In this document: positions 16,963 through 25,910 of the stretch, piece by piece | Layout of the letters: every line of letters starts with the position of its first letter | Position numbering within the stretch: position 1 is the first letter of the stretch | DNA from: Myxococcota bacterium | Lineage (GTDB): Bacteria; Myxococcota_C; UBA6777 | DNA length: 44,044 bases | Assembly: GCA_023150835.1 (NCBI GenBank) | Contig: JAKLKB010000067.1 | Coordinates: 1 to 44,044 of the forward strand | Direction: 5' to 3' | The notes under the pieces: generated by a model | What the model was told of the DNA's origin: nothing | Seen by the model: only the letters and a program-made list of their open reading frames with translations | Database searches by the model: none | Translations under genes and position numbers: made by a program

Positions 16963-19900
16963 TCAAAAGTCATCTTCTGAAGAAAGAGCCGCATGATCTT
17001 GCTCGTATTCACCGATCTGATAGATCAGTTCGCGGTACAGGCGGATATCGATCTGCGTCAAAGATTGGATGGTACGAAGCGCAAGCAACTCTTCACTCCA
17101 GATGCGATGTTCTCGGATCACCCGTTCAAATCGCTTTTGTAAAGAAGCGTGTACATCTCCCGCAACATCGGCTTTTGCAAGCGATATCAACGGTTTTCGC
17201 AAGACGGAGCGCTGCGAAAGATACGCCTCCCACGCACGCTCCACATGCTTTGCGATGTCGCTGTTTTGGATGTGTTTGGCTTGCAAGAAGGCGTCGAAGG
17301 CTTGACGCTCGGCATCTTTTCCGCGTCGAAACAGCACACGAAGCTCGTGCATCCACCGAGACCATCGTGCGCGGATGCGTTGACGCGGCGAGGACTCCTG
17401 CGAAGACACGGCTCGATGCAGATGGCTATACAAGAACCGATACTGCTCGTGTAAGGTGCGCGCTTCGTGATAATCCACCAGATACGCCGACGTGAGCGCA
17501 CGCAAGACCTCTCGTGTACGCCCGCGCAAGGGCGGCGCGATCTGTTCAAGAAAAGCGGCGAGTTCTTCTTCATCCAACCAACCCATCTCTGCGAGCAGAT
17601 CGCGAAAGGCAAACAATCGGCTCTCTTGTGTTTGGCGCATCGTATAAAAAAAGCTGCGTTCCTCTTCAAAGGCCGCAATAAAATCCAGATCCGCCTCCAG
17701 CCCACGCCCTTCTAATCCCGAAGAAGATCGACTGGGTAGAAAAAGCCCGAGATATTCGGCATCCAACATCGAACGCAAGCGCATCGACTCGATGTATAGG
17801 GGCTTTCGCATACGGTTGAGTTTTCTTGCAGCAACATGAAAGCCCGCCCATCCGACGCGATGCTCTGCCTTGACCGTTGGAGGATGAAGGATATCGCGCA
17901 CCAAGCGAAACACACCTCGCGTCCCCCAAAACAGCCCCTTGAGCAACCACCACACCACCGCAAACGGCGACAAAAAGATCCGACCACTCGCGCCATAGCG
18001 TTGATACATTTGATACAAATTGAAGGTCCGCTGTTCTTTGCTCAGGCGATGGAAGGGATAAAAACCGAAGATCTCACGCACAAGGGCTTTTCGCTCGGCT
18101 TTCATCAAACGCATCACCTCTTCGCCAAAGATATCGGCGATGGCGCGGTCTCGATCGGGCTGTACCGAAAGAAAATGCAGCGCCGTAAACTCGTTATGCA
18201 AAAAGGGGCGTTGGCTTTTCTTTTGTTTTTCGCGCTCGGGTTCTTGCTCTGTCTCGAAGATCGTCCCTTCCAAAAGCGCGAAGCGACGGGCCTTCCAAGT
18301 CTCATAATCTTGGCGATGCGCCTCGCTGCACCACGCAAGTTCACGCAGCGGAACACAGCGTTGATTGAAGTCGACGATCAAGCCTGCGATGCGTTGGGCC
18401 ATGCTTTCTGTGATCGCTGCAAACCACAGATACGGACCAAGATACAACAGCCAACGATCCTTCGAAAGATCCAGCCGATCCACACGCAACTGCTCAAACA
18501 ACCCCAATCGCAATCGGTGGCGTCGAAGGTTTTGCATCAACAAGTTTCCAAGAAGCTGGTTGGTGGTCTTGATATCGCTGCGGTGAAGCGGGGTTCCTTC
18601 GAGGTAATCCTCATACAACAACAGCATCTGCTCGCGTTCCATCCATCGGGTGCTTTGGTGCGTCTCGATTGTACCGCTGCCGCTCGCCAACAACGGCGAA
18701 GCCCCACGTTGGGCATACGCCATCTGCTCGATCTCGTCCATCTGCCCCCAAAGCTCCTTGAGTTGGGCAGAAACAGTCGGCATGGCCCGATCCCGCAAGA
18801 CATCTTCGGGGTGCAAAACACGCCGAGAAAGCGTCAACAAGTCCTTGTCACGGCGTTGGCGCTTCATCTGCTTCAAACGACCGATGAATTGGGCTTCATA
18901 TACCTTGGTATGCAGATCCGTCTCACCCCCTGCCAGCATCCGAAACCAATAGCCCATCGCCAACGGGATCAAACTCAACAAGCCCAACACCACGATCGAG
19001 GCCCCCAAAAAGCGACCCAAAAACAATGCCAAGCCATGCAACGCTTGGATCTGAAAGCCTTGGAGCAACAACGACACCAGTAAAAACAGAAAACCAAACA
19101 TCAACAAGCGCGTGGTCGGTCGCATCGTTGCGTTGATCAGCGCCAGCCCTACACGATCGAGGATCTGCGGGCCTGTCACCATCCCAAACCAATCGCCTAT
19201 CCAATGAATCACCCCTTGTATCCGCTCAAGACGGCGACCGATCCGCTGAATCACCCAAGCCACCGCAGCCGCAGGATCCAGATCTTCAATCCCTGTTGCG
19301 ATCTTCCGCAATATCGGCAGATAACGCACCCCGGGCGCGCAAACATACCGAAGAATTCGGTAGGCGTTGCGCACAAACGATGCCCCCAAGTTCTCTTCGA
19401 CCCGCACAGCATCCATACTGGTCATCTCGCGGATCAACCGTTCGAACGTGATCTCTCCGCCGCTGTGTGGAGCGCCATAACGCCTTGCGCGGTTTGTACC
19501 GCCAAAACGCTCGATACACCGACGCGATGACTCAAGCCGCCCACGCAAAAAAGGTAGCCGCTCCCCCACCGCAACTTTCTCTAGCCACATCCGCATGCGT
19601 TTGCGAGCGCGATCACGCAGGATCTGGATATCCTGCCCCACTTCATGCAAAGCCCCTTGCACAGGCTGTTCTTCGTCGCGTGGAAACAACAGGATGTTTC
19701 GATTAAAGATCGGCTCAAACTTCCGAAGTAGCCGATCTATCGCACGCACCAAAAACGTCGCCAAACGAAAGATCCGAACCAACGGGCGCAAAAAACGGAT
19801 GTACCTCGCGATGCGTTGCGCCCGCAACAACCGCGCCGTCCGCATCGCAGAGAGATGAGCCACTTGCGCGTGCGGCTGGATCAACCAAAACGCAAAACCA

Positions 19901-21468
19901 AACGGCAGGGACGGCAAAAAGTCGATCACAAAATGACGACCAAAGTACAAACCTCGCCGCTTTGCAAAAGACAGCTTCGTAAAAAACTCTGTCAGAAACC
20001 ACCCACAGATCGCCGTATCCACCCACATCAGCGCAAGATGCCAACCCGGCGAGAGCTTGATCTGCCACTCCAACACCAACAAAAACAAGACCACAAAGAT
20101 CAACATCAACGTGATATTTTCTGCACGCGCCACAAATGGCCGTCCCAACGTCGTTTCCAAACGAAACTGCACGTGCCGCTCTTGCGCTTCGGCTCGAATC
20201 CTCCGCCACAGCCGCTCTGTTTGTTGCACCATGCGATCATAGCGCGTAGCCGGTCGGAATCGCTTTTCTTGCAAGGGCCGCAAGATCTCTAATAACCACG
20301 TCGCCCGTAGCTCCGAGATCTCCAAAACCTGCGAAGCCTCTGCCAAAGGGATATCATCGACTTCGGCAAGGCGCTCATCAAGGTGATCCAACACCAGTTG
20401 AAGCTGGTCAGGGAACCACACACGAAACACCGCTGTTTCGACCTCTGCGATCAATTGCCGCATCCTCTGGCGCAAACTGCCGATCCGCGCATCCACCGCC
20501 AGCACCCACGCACGAACATTTCCGGTCTCACCTTCTCGGCAGGACTGGCGCACCAAAGACAAACGCAACGACTCGCCTTCGAGCAAAGACCGCCAAACCC
20601 GCGATAGATCGCGCAACAAAGCTGTCCGCAACGCGATCTGCTCCGCATCGGCCTGTTCCGCTTCCAAGCCCAAGACCAACGCAGTTCCCCCGCCCTGTCC
20701 TTCGGCTGCTTGTTCGGACGCTTTTGTGGTGGCCTCTGGGTCGAAAGCTTTGATCTTCCCCGTATAGGCTTGTCTTTGGCGTTGGGCTTGTTCGCTGCTT
20801 TGTAAGTCTTTTTCGGATGCATCCAAAAACGTTTTTAGTTCAAAGGACAATAACTCTCCCCGTGTCAAAGCCGCCTCTTGACGCAAGGGCGCGACTTGTT
20901 GACGCAGACGCTCACGCACTTGGCCGGGGAGTTCTTGAGAGGATTGCCTCAAAGCATCCGACGCTTGAACGCCCGCATCCAAGCGCCCTTCCACCTCTTC
21001 TGTCGAAAGCGCAACCGTCAGCCGCTCGATCTCGTATTCCACCCACGTCAGATCCGCCACCCCTTCGGCCAACCACGCACTCTCCAAACCACCCGCCCCC
21101 TCAAGCCACCACTGCAACGCGCTCAACTCGCTTTGCACTTCGGCCATCTCATGCAACGCATCCACCCGCTCTTTGACGACATCCCCGATCAGCCCGTCAA
21201 AACGCTTCCGCACTTCGTCAAACACCAACGCCGCATAAGCCCGACGATCCTCCCGCCGTTCCGCCATTCCAAACATCGCATATCCGCGCAAGGCTTCTTG
21301 CAGACGACTTTGCAATACGTCCCATTCACCGCCCTCACCTGTCACACGCGGCTGCACCAAAAACAACGCCCGCGACAAACGCCAGTACACCGCAACGTCC
21401 TCGCCTTGATCCACCCCTCCCAAGGCTGCTTCGATCTCTTCTCGCCATGTCTGATCATCCCAAGCCAT
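16963..21468 (-). CDS. Giant membrane protein with voltage-sensor-like domain
   Basis: The 1501-residue protein has a soluble, helical N-terminal part (about 1-440, rich in Leu, Glu and Arg). Then follows a four-helix segment (about 450-600) like S1-S4 of voltage-gated channels: S1 ITLMLIFVVLFLLVLEW, S2 ICGWFLTEFFTK, S3 FVIDFLPSLPFGFAF, and an S4 with Arg roughly every third residue (MRTARLLRAQRIARYIRFL). No pore motif such as TVGYG follows. A second hydrophobic hairpin (about 783-840) precedes a long cytoplasmic C-terminal part. It is therefore a voltage sensor without a recognisable pore, perhaps driving a soluble domain; that is inference. ATG 21468, with AAAGGTGG upstream, was chosen over an in-frame start at 21603, which would leave almost no promoter space to the divergent gene. 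Confidence 0.75.
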   Translation of the reverse strand: MAWDDQTWREEIEAALGGVDQGEDVAVYWRLSRALFLVQPRVTGEGGEWDVLQSRLQEALRGYAMFGMAERREDRRAYAALVFDEVRKRFDGLIGDVVKERVDALHEMAEVQSELSALQWWLEGAGGLESAWLAEGVADLTWVEYEIERLTVALSTEEVEGRLDAGVQASDALRQSSQELPGQVRERLRQQVAPLRQEAALTRGELLSFELKTFLDASEKDLQSSEQAQRQRQAYTGKIKAFDPEATTKASEQAAEGQGGGTALVLGLEAEQADAEQIALRTALLRDLSRVWRSLLEGESLRLSLVRQSCREGETGNVRAWVLAVDARIGSLRQRMRQLIAEVETAVFRVWFPDQLQLVLDHLDERLAEVDDIPLAEASQVLEISELRATWLLEILRPLQEKRFRPATRYDRMVQQTERLWRRIRAEAQERHVQFRLETTLGRPFVARAENITLMLIFVVLFLLVLEWQIKLSPGWHLALMWVDTAICGWFLTEFFTKLSFAKRRGLYFGRHFVIDFLPSLPFGFAFWLIQPHAQVAHLSAMRTARLLRAQRIARYIRFLRPLVRIFRLATFLVRAIDRLLRKFEPIFNRNILLFPRDEEQPVQGALHEVGQDIQILRDRARKRMRMWLEKVAVGERLPFLRGRLESSRRCIERFGGTNRARRYGAPHSGGEITFERLIREMTSMDAVRVEENLGASFVRNAYRILRYVCAPGVRYLPILRKIATGIEDLDPAAAVAWVIQRIGRRLERIQGVIHWIGDWFGMVTGPQILDRVGLALINATMRPTTRLLMFGFLFLLVSLLLQGFQIQALHGLALFLGRFLGASIVVLGLLSLIPLAMGYWFRMLAGGETDLHTKVYEAQFIGRLKQMKRQRRDKDLLTLSRRVLHPEDVLRDRAMPTVSAQLKELWGQMDEIEQMAYAQRGASPLLASGSGTIETHQSTRWMEREQMLLLYEDYLEGTPLHRSDIKTTNQLLGNLLMQNLRRHRLRLGLFEQLRVDRLDLSKDRWLLYLGPYLWFAAITESMAQRIAGLIVDFNQRCVPLRELAWCSEAHRQDYETWKARRFALLEGTIFETEQEPEREKQKKSQRPFLHNEFTALHFLSVQPDRDRAIADIFGEEVMRLMKAERKALVREIFGFYPFHRLSKEQRTFNLYQMYQRYGASGRIFLSPFAVVWWLLKGLFWGTRGVFRLVRDILHPPTVKAEHRVGWAGFHVAARKLNRMRKPLYIESMRLRSMLDAEYLGLFLPSRSSSGLEGRGLEADLDFIAAFEEERSFFYTMRQTQESRLFAFRDLLAEMGWLDEEELAAFLEQIAPPLRGRTREVLRALTSAYLVDYHEARTLHEQYRFLYSHLHRAVSSQESSPRQRIRARWSRWMHELRVLFRRGKDAERQAFDAFLQAKHIQNSDIAKHVERAWEAYLSQRSVLRKPLISLAKADVAGDVHASLQKRFERVIREHRIWSEELLALRTIQSLTQIDIRLYRELIYQIGEYEQDHAALSSEDDF

Positions 21469-21543
21469 CCGCACCACCTTTGCAATACAAGCCTTTTTGA
21501 GTACCTTCCCACACGCCACGTCATCCAAAACGACGCAACCACT

Positions 21544-21574
21544 TTGTTCGCTTCTCTTCTTTTGGGCGTATATT
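21544..21574 (+). promoter_or_regulatory. Candidate promoter of the AI-2E transporter gene
   Basis: TTGTTC (21544-21549) and TATATT (21569-21574) are 19 bp apart, 35 bp before ATG 21609. The spacing is slightly long for a sigma-70 promoter. It lies in the 140-bp region shared with the divergent voltage-sensor gene. Confidence 0.3.
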
Positions 21575-21608
21575 GCGCGCCCTACGCAAGCCAAAAAGGC
21601 CAAACACC

Positions 21609-22898
21609 ATGATCTCGCCGCGCAACTCCACCAACGCTTTGCTCACTTTGATCGCCCTTCTTTTGACTGGTGTGATCCTCAAACTCACCCAAGCTGTCTT
21701 GGTTCCTTTCGTTCTGGCGTGTTTCCTCACCGCAGCCCTTTATCCGCTGATCCGTTGGATGAATCGCTACATCCCTTCTTGGCTTTCACTGCTCTTGTTG
21801 CTCGGTCTCTTCGGCTTTCTGATCCTCTCCGACGCGCTGATCTTCCTCTTCAATCTCGAAGAGATTACCCAAAAAGCGCCCCAATACAACCAACGCATCC
21901 AACAACTCTTTCACGATCTAACAAAGTTCGGCGAACAATACGGCATCCAAGCACCTTGGAAAAAAATTAGCCCCGAACAAGCCGTCCGTTGGCTTCTTTC
22001 GATCCTTGGCGCTTGGATATCTTCGCTTTTTCTGATCCTTGGACAAGCACTCTTGGTTGTGTTCTTTATGATCTTTCTTCTCGTCGAAAGCCAGCAGTTC
22101 GAACGCAAGATCCGCGTCGCCTTCACCACCGATGAAAGCCAAGCCTTGCTCGCTTCGGTCTACTCCATCAACGAAAAGATCCAACGCTACATGGTCACCA
22201 AGACTTTTATCAGCCTTCTGACGGGCTTGATGACCAGTCTCGCAACCTTCCTGCTCGGCGTCGACTTCCCTGTCTTGTGGGGCATTATCGCCTTCTTGCT
22301 CAACTATATCCCCAACATCGGCTCGATCGTCGCGGTGATCCCGCCCGTCTTGATCGCCCTCCTTCAAAAAGAGCAAGGATTCGCCCTCGCTCTCGCGACC
22401 CTCGCGATCCTCACCACGATCCAAATGGTCGTCGGAAATCTTCTCGATCCCCATCTGACAGGCGATTCGCTCGATATCTCACCGCTCATCGTCTTTCTCT
22501 CGCTGGTCTTTTGGGGCTGGTTATGGGGCATCATCGGCATGATCCTCGCCGTCCCCCTCACCGTCGTGATCAAAGTTTTTTGCGAACACACACCCACACT
22601 CCGCCCCTTCGCCATCTTGATCGGTGGAGAACCTCGAACCACACTACCCCCCTCTTCGACACCTTCCGAAAAGCCCTCCTCTTCGACACCTTCCGAAAAG
22701 CCCTCCTCTTCGACACCTTCCGAAAAGCCCTCCTCTTCGACACCTTCCGAAAAGCCCCCCTCTTCGACACCTTCCGAAAATCCGAACGTTCTCCTCCCAA
22801 CAAAAAGCAGCTCTCCCGCCCGCCCCCCCGCACAAGTGACCTCGCAAATCCACCCCTCACAGGCTTCAAAGCTTCCAAAGAAAAAAAAGAAACGCTAA
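21609..22898 (+). CDS. AI-2E family transporter (PF01594-like)
   Basis: The 429-residue protein has the family's pattern: two N-terminal membrane spans (LIALLLTGVILKLTQAVLVP, FVLACFLTAALYPLI), a third span, a soluble helical insert (about 90-150), and a C-terminal bundle of spans with LLNYIPNIGSIVAVIPP (about 236-252) and VVGNLLDPHLTGDSLDISPL (about 282-301), both typical. The best-known members export autoinducer-2 or act as Na+/H+ antiporters, so the substrate here is open. After about residue 347 the sequence becomes a low-complexity tail with PSSSTPSEK repeats and ends in Lys. ATG 21609 follows AAAAGG. Confidence 0.9.
   Translation: MISPRNSTNALLTLIALLLTGVILKLTQAVLVPFVLACFLTAALYPLIRWMNRYIPSWLSLLLLLGLFGFLILSDALIFLFNLEEITQKAPQYNQRIQQLFHDLTKFGEQYGIQAPWKKISPEQAVRWLLSILGAWISSLFLILGQALLVVFFMIFLLVESQQFERKIRVAFTTDESQALLASVYSINEKIQRYMVTKTFISLLTGLMTSLATFLLGVDFPVLWGIIAFLLNYIPNIGSIVAVIPPVLIALLQKEQGFALALATLAILTTIQMVVGNLLDPHLTGDSLDISPLIVFLSLVFWGWLWGIIGMILAVPLTVVIKVFCEHTPTLRPFAILIGGEPRTTLPPSSTPSEKPSSSTPSEKPSSSTPSEKPSSSTPSEKPPSSTPSENPNVLLPTKSSSPARPPAQVTSQIHPSQASKLPKKKKKR
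22651..22784 (+). repeat. 27-bp tandem repeat in the transporter tail
   Basis: Five near-identical units of 27 bp (CTCTTCGACACCTTCCGAAA as core) encode PSSSTPSEK-type repeats in the C-terminal tail of the AI-2E transporter. The repeat is in frame, so copy number changes would lengthen or shorten the tail by nine residues each. Confidence 0.85.
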
Positions 22899-22912
22899 CA
22901 CGAATAGGACTT

Positions 22913-23025
22913 ATACGATATCCGGAAGAAGCGTACACAAAGCATCATTCGGATACGCCCGATTATCGGGCAGCCACAGGGGGCTGCCCCTACATTTACG
23001 ATCACACTATGGGCGGATTTCGTAT
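22913..23025 (-). repeat. Family A repeat, tandem copy 1
   Basis: It runs from ATACGATATCCG (22913) to CGGATTTCGTAT (23014-23025), in the opposite orientation to the copy at 14889. GGGCAGCCACAGGGGGCTGC forms the central hairpin. It starts 15 bp after the AI-2E transporter stop codon. Confidence 0.85.
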
Positions 23026-23026
23026 T

Positions 23027-23142
23027 ATACGATCTCCGAGTGATGCACACAGCAAAGGAGAATACGTAGACGCCCGATTATTGGGCAGCCCCCTGTGGCT
23101 GCCCCTACATTTTTACGATCACACAACGGGCGGATCTCGTAT
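23027..23142 (-). repeat. Family A repeat, tandem copy 2
   Basis: It runs from ATACGATCTCCG (23027) to CGGATCTCGTAT (23131-23142). The last T overlaps the TTA that flanks the IS5-derived element, so that element was inserted exactly at the end of this repeat. Confidence 0.85.
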
Positions 23143-23223
23143 TAGAGGGTGTTTGCGAAAAAGTGAAAAGTGTTTACATTCCCTTGAGATGAAGCAGAAT
23201 GAGCGAATAAAACGGAGGGAATG

Positions 23224-23460
23224 ATGAGCAAGCAGGAAGCGAAAGAACAAGTGGTGGCGGCTTATGATGGAGGAGAGAGAGATGACGTGCGGCTTGCTAA
23301 CCAATTCGGCGTGTCGGAGAGTTCCGTGCGTCTTTGGTTGCGCTTAGCCCACCGAGGGGTTCGATCGACGGACTCCAATCGAGGTTCTTCGGTGGAGATG
23401 GATCGTCGAGCGTACATTCGCTTGGCTCGGACGTTCGCGCCGGTTGAGCAAGGAATATGA
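23224..23460 (+). CDS. Short helix-turn-helix frame in the IS remnant
   Basis: The 78-residue frame begins at ATG 23224 with GGAGG five bases upstream. ATG 23221 directly before it is too close to the ribosome binding site. Residues about 10-45 ([20 protein letters not shown], then [11 protein letters not shown]) look like a transposase-type helix-turn-helix. From about residue 57 on the frame departs into sequence that encodes the transposase end in another frame, so the C-terminal part is meaningless. If made, the protein might bind DNA, but it is likely a by-product of the internal deletion. Confidence 0.45.
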   Translation: MSKQEAKEQVVAAYDGGERDDVRLANQFGVSESSVRLWLRLAHRGVRSTDSNRGSSVEMDRRAYIRLARTFAPVEQGI

Positions 23461-23536
23461 ATACCTTGAAAGCTCATCCAAAACTTGGATCTTGCTCGCC
23501 ATGACTCAACTTATGCTAAAGAGATCGTCAACATGA
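23393..23536 (+). pseudogene. C-terminal fragment of an IS5-family transposase
   Basis: In the frame from 23393 the translation reads [20 protein letters not shown], then [20 protein letters not shown], to a TGA at 23534-23536, two bases before the right inverted repeat. This is the usual end of IS5-family transposases, and VERTFAW carries the last Glu of the DDE triad. The rest of the gene, with the two Asp residues, is absent. Confidence 0.85.
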
Positions 23537-23574
23537 TCCACTTTTTCGCAAACACCCTCTTACGTAGTTCGAAC

Positions 23575-23707
23575 ATTTTTGTGGGGTTGGAACCCCACGC
23601 CCCGCTTCCTTAGCGCGGCTCCCTTGACCCCGTGTTTGGCGAAAAGATCACTGCTTTCCAAACCAACAACACTCTCGCTTGAACGGGTGCGAACACGGTT
23701 TTTTTGG
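23575..23707 (+). repeat. Family B repeat, copy 3
   Basis: Blocks: ATTTTTGTGGGGTTGGAACC, CCACGCCCCGC, GCGGCTCCCTTGACCCCGTG, GGCGAAAAGATCAC, TTTCCAAACCAACAA, CTCTCGCTTGAACG, and GAACACGGTTTTTTT. It lies immediately beyond the right end of the IS5-derived element and close to a family A copy. Confidence 0.85.
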
Positions 23708-23724
23708 TCAACTGCTTAAGTCCT

Positions 23725-23923
23725 ATACGAAATCCGCCCATCATGTGCGCCCAAATGTAGGGGCAGCCCCCTGTGGCTGCCCAACCACAGGGTGTCTACA
23801 GCGGATCGCACACAACACATCACACGCCCCGACCCTTATGGTTGGGAAGATGGCTGCCCAACCATAAGGGTGTCTACAGCGGATCGCACCTACCCCTCGT
23901 GTACACTTCTTTCGGATATCGTG
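23725..23923 (+). repeat. Family A repeat, composite copy
   Basis: The left end is ATACGAAATCCG (23725) and the right end CGGATATCGTG (23913-23923), but the middle is longer than usual. The unit with GGCTGCCCAACCA and GGGTGTCTACAGCGGATCGC occurs twice, near 23776 and 23850, so this is a full element with an internal duplication. It ends 53 bp beyond the apaG stop codon. Confidence 0.8.
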
Positions 23924-23975
23924 CGAGGCGTGGGGTGGAACCCCAAAAACTCCCTTGATGACGCAAGTCCCGCCT

Positions 23976-24359
23976 TCAATTCATGGTTGACGGATCGAAC
24001 AGCATAAACTCCCCGATATCGGCATCAAAAGAGCGGCCTTCGTCGTCGATCATCTCATACGTCCCTTGCATCGAGCCTGTGGGGGTGGAGAGAGGGCAAT
24101 AGCTCGTATAGCGGAAGGCCTCACCGGGCAACAATCGCGGTTGTTCGCCGACCACGCCCGGGCCTTTGACTTCTTGGACCTGCCCCCAACCATCTGTGAT
24201 GATCCAGTGGCGGTTGAGCAATTTGGCAGGTTTTTTGCCGACGTTGGAGATCGTGATGGTGTAAGCAAAAAGCCATTGGCTGCGATCTTGTTCGGATTGT
24301 TCGGGCAAAAACTTGACTTCGACTTGAACACGAATGCCTTGGGTTGTTGTATCGGACAT
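23976..24359 (-). CDS. apaG: ApaG-domain protein
   Basis: The 127-residue protein is an almost pure ApaG domain, a fibronectin-III-like beta sandwich. The clear signature is WIITDGWGQVQEVKGPGVVG, EQPRLLPGEAFRYTSYCPLS, then TPTGSMQGTY. ApaG proteins are linked to Co2+ resistance and to Ap4A metabolism in enterobacteria, but the biochemical activity remains unclear. The start at ATG 24359 has GGAAAGG six bases upstream. It stands alone between repeat-rich spacers. Confidence 0.95.
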   Translation of the reverse strand: MSDTTTQGIRVQVEVKFLPEQSEQDRSQWLFAYTITISNVGKKPAKLLNRHWIITDGWGQVQEVKGPGVVGEQPRLLPGEAFRYTSYCPLSTPTGSMQGTYEMIDDEGRSFDADIGEFMLFDPSTMN

Positions 24360-24565
24360 CTCCAGCCTTTCCGTTGGATGAGAAAAAAATCACGGGCAAT
24401 TACGGATCTCCAAGATCCATGCGCGTAAGCGTTTTGTTGCTTCTTTGTGTTCCAACGAAGCTTCGATCAGACATCTTTCGAATATCGTATCAGCCCCTTC
24501 AAAAGGATGCAAAACAACCGAAGATGTCGCGAAAGAAAAAAGGATCGAGATTGCGCGGTGGGATA

Positions 24566-24694
24566 GGTTTTGTGGGGTGTCACCCCAGACCCCACAGGGG
24601 ACGTTCGCCCCTTGACCCCGTATTGGCGGGACGTTCCAACGTTTTTCAAACCAACGACTGCGCCGCTTGGTAAGTTGAGAACACGGCTTTTTTT
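24566..24694 (+). repeat. Family B repeat, copy 4
   Basis: Blocks: GGTTTTGTGGGGTGTCACCCC split by the palindrome centre, GACCCCACAGGGGACG, GCCCCTTGACCCCGTATTGG, TTTTTCAAACCAACGA, and GAGAACACGGCTTTTTTT. It matches copies 2 and 3 in the same order, more divergent in the first hairpin. The rest of the 24360-24565 spacer shows nothing recognised. Confidence 0.8.
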
Positions 24695-24742
24695 AGAGAA
24701 CGACCTGATTCTGGTAGGGCTTGCGGATTTGCTAATTAGATG

Positions 24743-24781
24743 GGGCGCGGCCCTTGCTTGTTGAGCGCGGCCCCCGCGCCC
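24743..24781. repeat. GC-rich inverted repeat after the M50B gene
   Basis: GGGCGCGG (24743-24750) and CCGCGCCC (24774-24781) are perfectly complementary and lie directly beyond the peptidase stop codon on the minus strand. There is no T run, so intrinsic termination is doubtful. The sequence resembles the first palindrome of family B. Confidence 0.45.
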
Positions 24782-25681
24782 TCAAAAAGAGGTGTTGGAC
24801 TCGCTTGCAGCGCGGATCTGCAAGGTGGGGGCATACCAAAGGCGGCGCAAAGCCAGCGCCAACATCCCCAGCGAAACGACCATCCACACGCCCGACCACA
24901 ACGCCGCAGGGCCAAACAGCGCATCGGAAACAGCCGAAGCATCGGACTTTGCAGGCAGACCGTTAACGACTTGATGTGTTGAAAACAAAACGCGTAAACT
25001 GGTCAGAGAATTGAGCGCACAAGCCGCCGACAAAAAGCTAAAAAACCAGCGCGTCACGCGCATCGATCCCCGCCACGCCAAAGCCAAACAAGCCGCTGCC
25101 CACCCAAGCAACACCGCGAAAGTAAAGGGATCGCGCCCAAACAGCGCCGAGATCAATAACAATCCCCCAAAAGCCCCCAACCCGACGCGCCCCGTGTCTT
25201 CCTCCGTCGTGCCGAGGCTCATCACCAAAAACACCCCAACCAACGCCACATACAACAACCCCCCCGCCCATCCGCGTACCATCAAAAGACCCACACCACC
25301 GAAAGCAACGGCCACCACCAGCCCCAACAAACGGCTTGCTTTGGTCGGGCGTTGCAAAAACAACATCATCATGCCCAAAAAGGCCGTACCCACATACCCT
25401 GCGCTTGCCACCACCACTCTCGAAAAACGCGAATCCGCGATCGCTGTAAGCGCACGCCCCGAAGTATCCGTAAATATCTCCAACTGATCAAACCGCCCCC
25501 CCACCGCCAACGCAGCAAGACCATGACAAAGCTCGTGAACCCACGTCGAAAACAACTCAAACGGATACAACGCATAACGCACGATCGGCAGGTTGGCAAT
25601 CAGCAACCAGACCACAAGCGCGCCGATCAATGCTCGATTTTCATACAAACCGCTCTTTTTCTCTGTAAGATTCGTCGTCAT
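24782..25681 (-). CDS. M50B-like membrane metallopeptidase
   Basis: The 299-residue protein is an integral membrane protein with about eight hydrophobic spans. WVHELCHGLAAL (about 48-59) contains HExxH, with Cys in one variable position, in or near the second span, as in the peptidase M50B-like family (PF13398). A second Asp ligand is not obvious. Members may cleave membrane substrates, but most are uncharacterised. ATG 25681 was chosen over an in-frame start at 25711 because AAGGAGG precedes it. The gene is 229 bp from fadA, in the same orientation, and this gap holds nothing I recognise. Confidence 0.8.
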   Translation of the reverse strand: MTTNLTEKKSGLYENRALIGALVVWLLIANLPIVRYALYPFELFSTWVHELCHGLAALAVGGRFDQLEIFTDTSGRALTAIADSRFSRVVVASAGYVGTAFLGMMMLFLQRPTKASRLLGLVVAVAFGGVGLLMVRGWAGGLLYVALVGVFLVMSLGTTEEDTGRVGLGAFGGLLLISALFGRDPFTFAVLLGWAAACLALAWRGSMRVTRWFFSFLSAACALNSLTSLRVLFSTHQVVNGLPAKSDASAVSDALFGPAALWSGVWMVVSLGMLALALRRLWYAPTLQIRAASESNTSF

Positions 25682-25910
25682 CGCGCCTCCTTGGGAATCG
25701 ATCAAGCCCATGTCTGCTCCGCTTTGGAAGCGGCCTCAAAAGCACCGCTTTGCTTTTTTCCTGTGCTCGCCCAAGATGGTACGCTGCGATGAATAGGACA
25801 AGTCCACCCTGCCCCAAACCCCCCCCCTCCTCTTTCGTTGTAGGCAACGATACAAACGACACCGTTCGCAAAAAACCGTAATACCAACCACCGTGCCTGT
25901 TTTATCGGGC

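Larger units (their letters stand above)
23145..23559 (+). mobile_element. 415-bp IS5-family deletion derivative
   Basis: The ends are perfect 21-bp inverted repeats (23145-23165 and 23539-23559) starting GAGGGTGTTTGCG. TTA flanks both sides (23142-23144, 23560-23562), which fits the TNA target duplication I recall for the IS1031 group of the IS5 family. The inside contains an intact short helix-turn-helix frame and, in another frame, the C-terminal end of a DDE transposase. Most of the transposase gene is missing, so the element could only move with help from a full copy elsewhere. Confidence 0.85.

Noticed and set aside
23224-23460. Independent regulator gene
   Set aside because: It lies inside the IS-derived element and its end is out-of-frame transposase sequence.
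24782-25681. Site-2 protease controlling a sigma factor
   Set aside because: No PDZ domain, NPDG-like motif or anti-sigma gene nearby; only the HExxH motif and spans support a peptidase.
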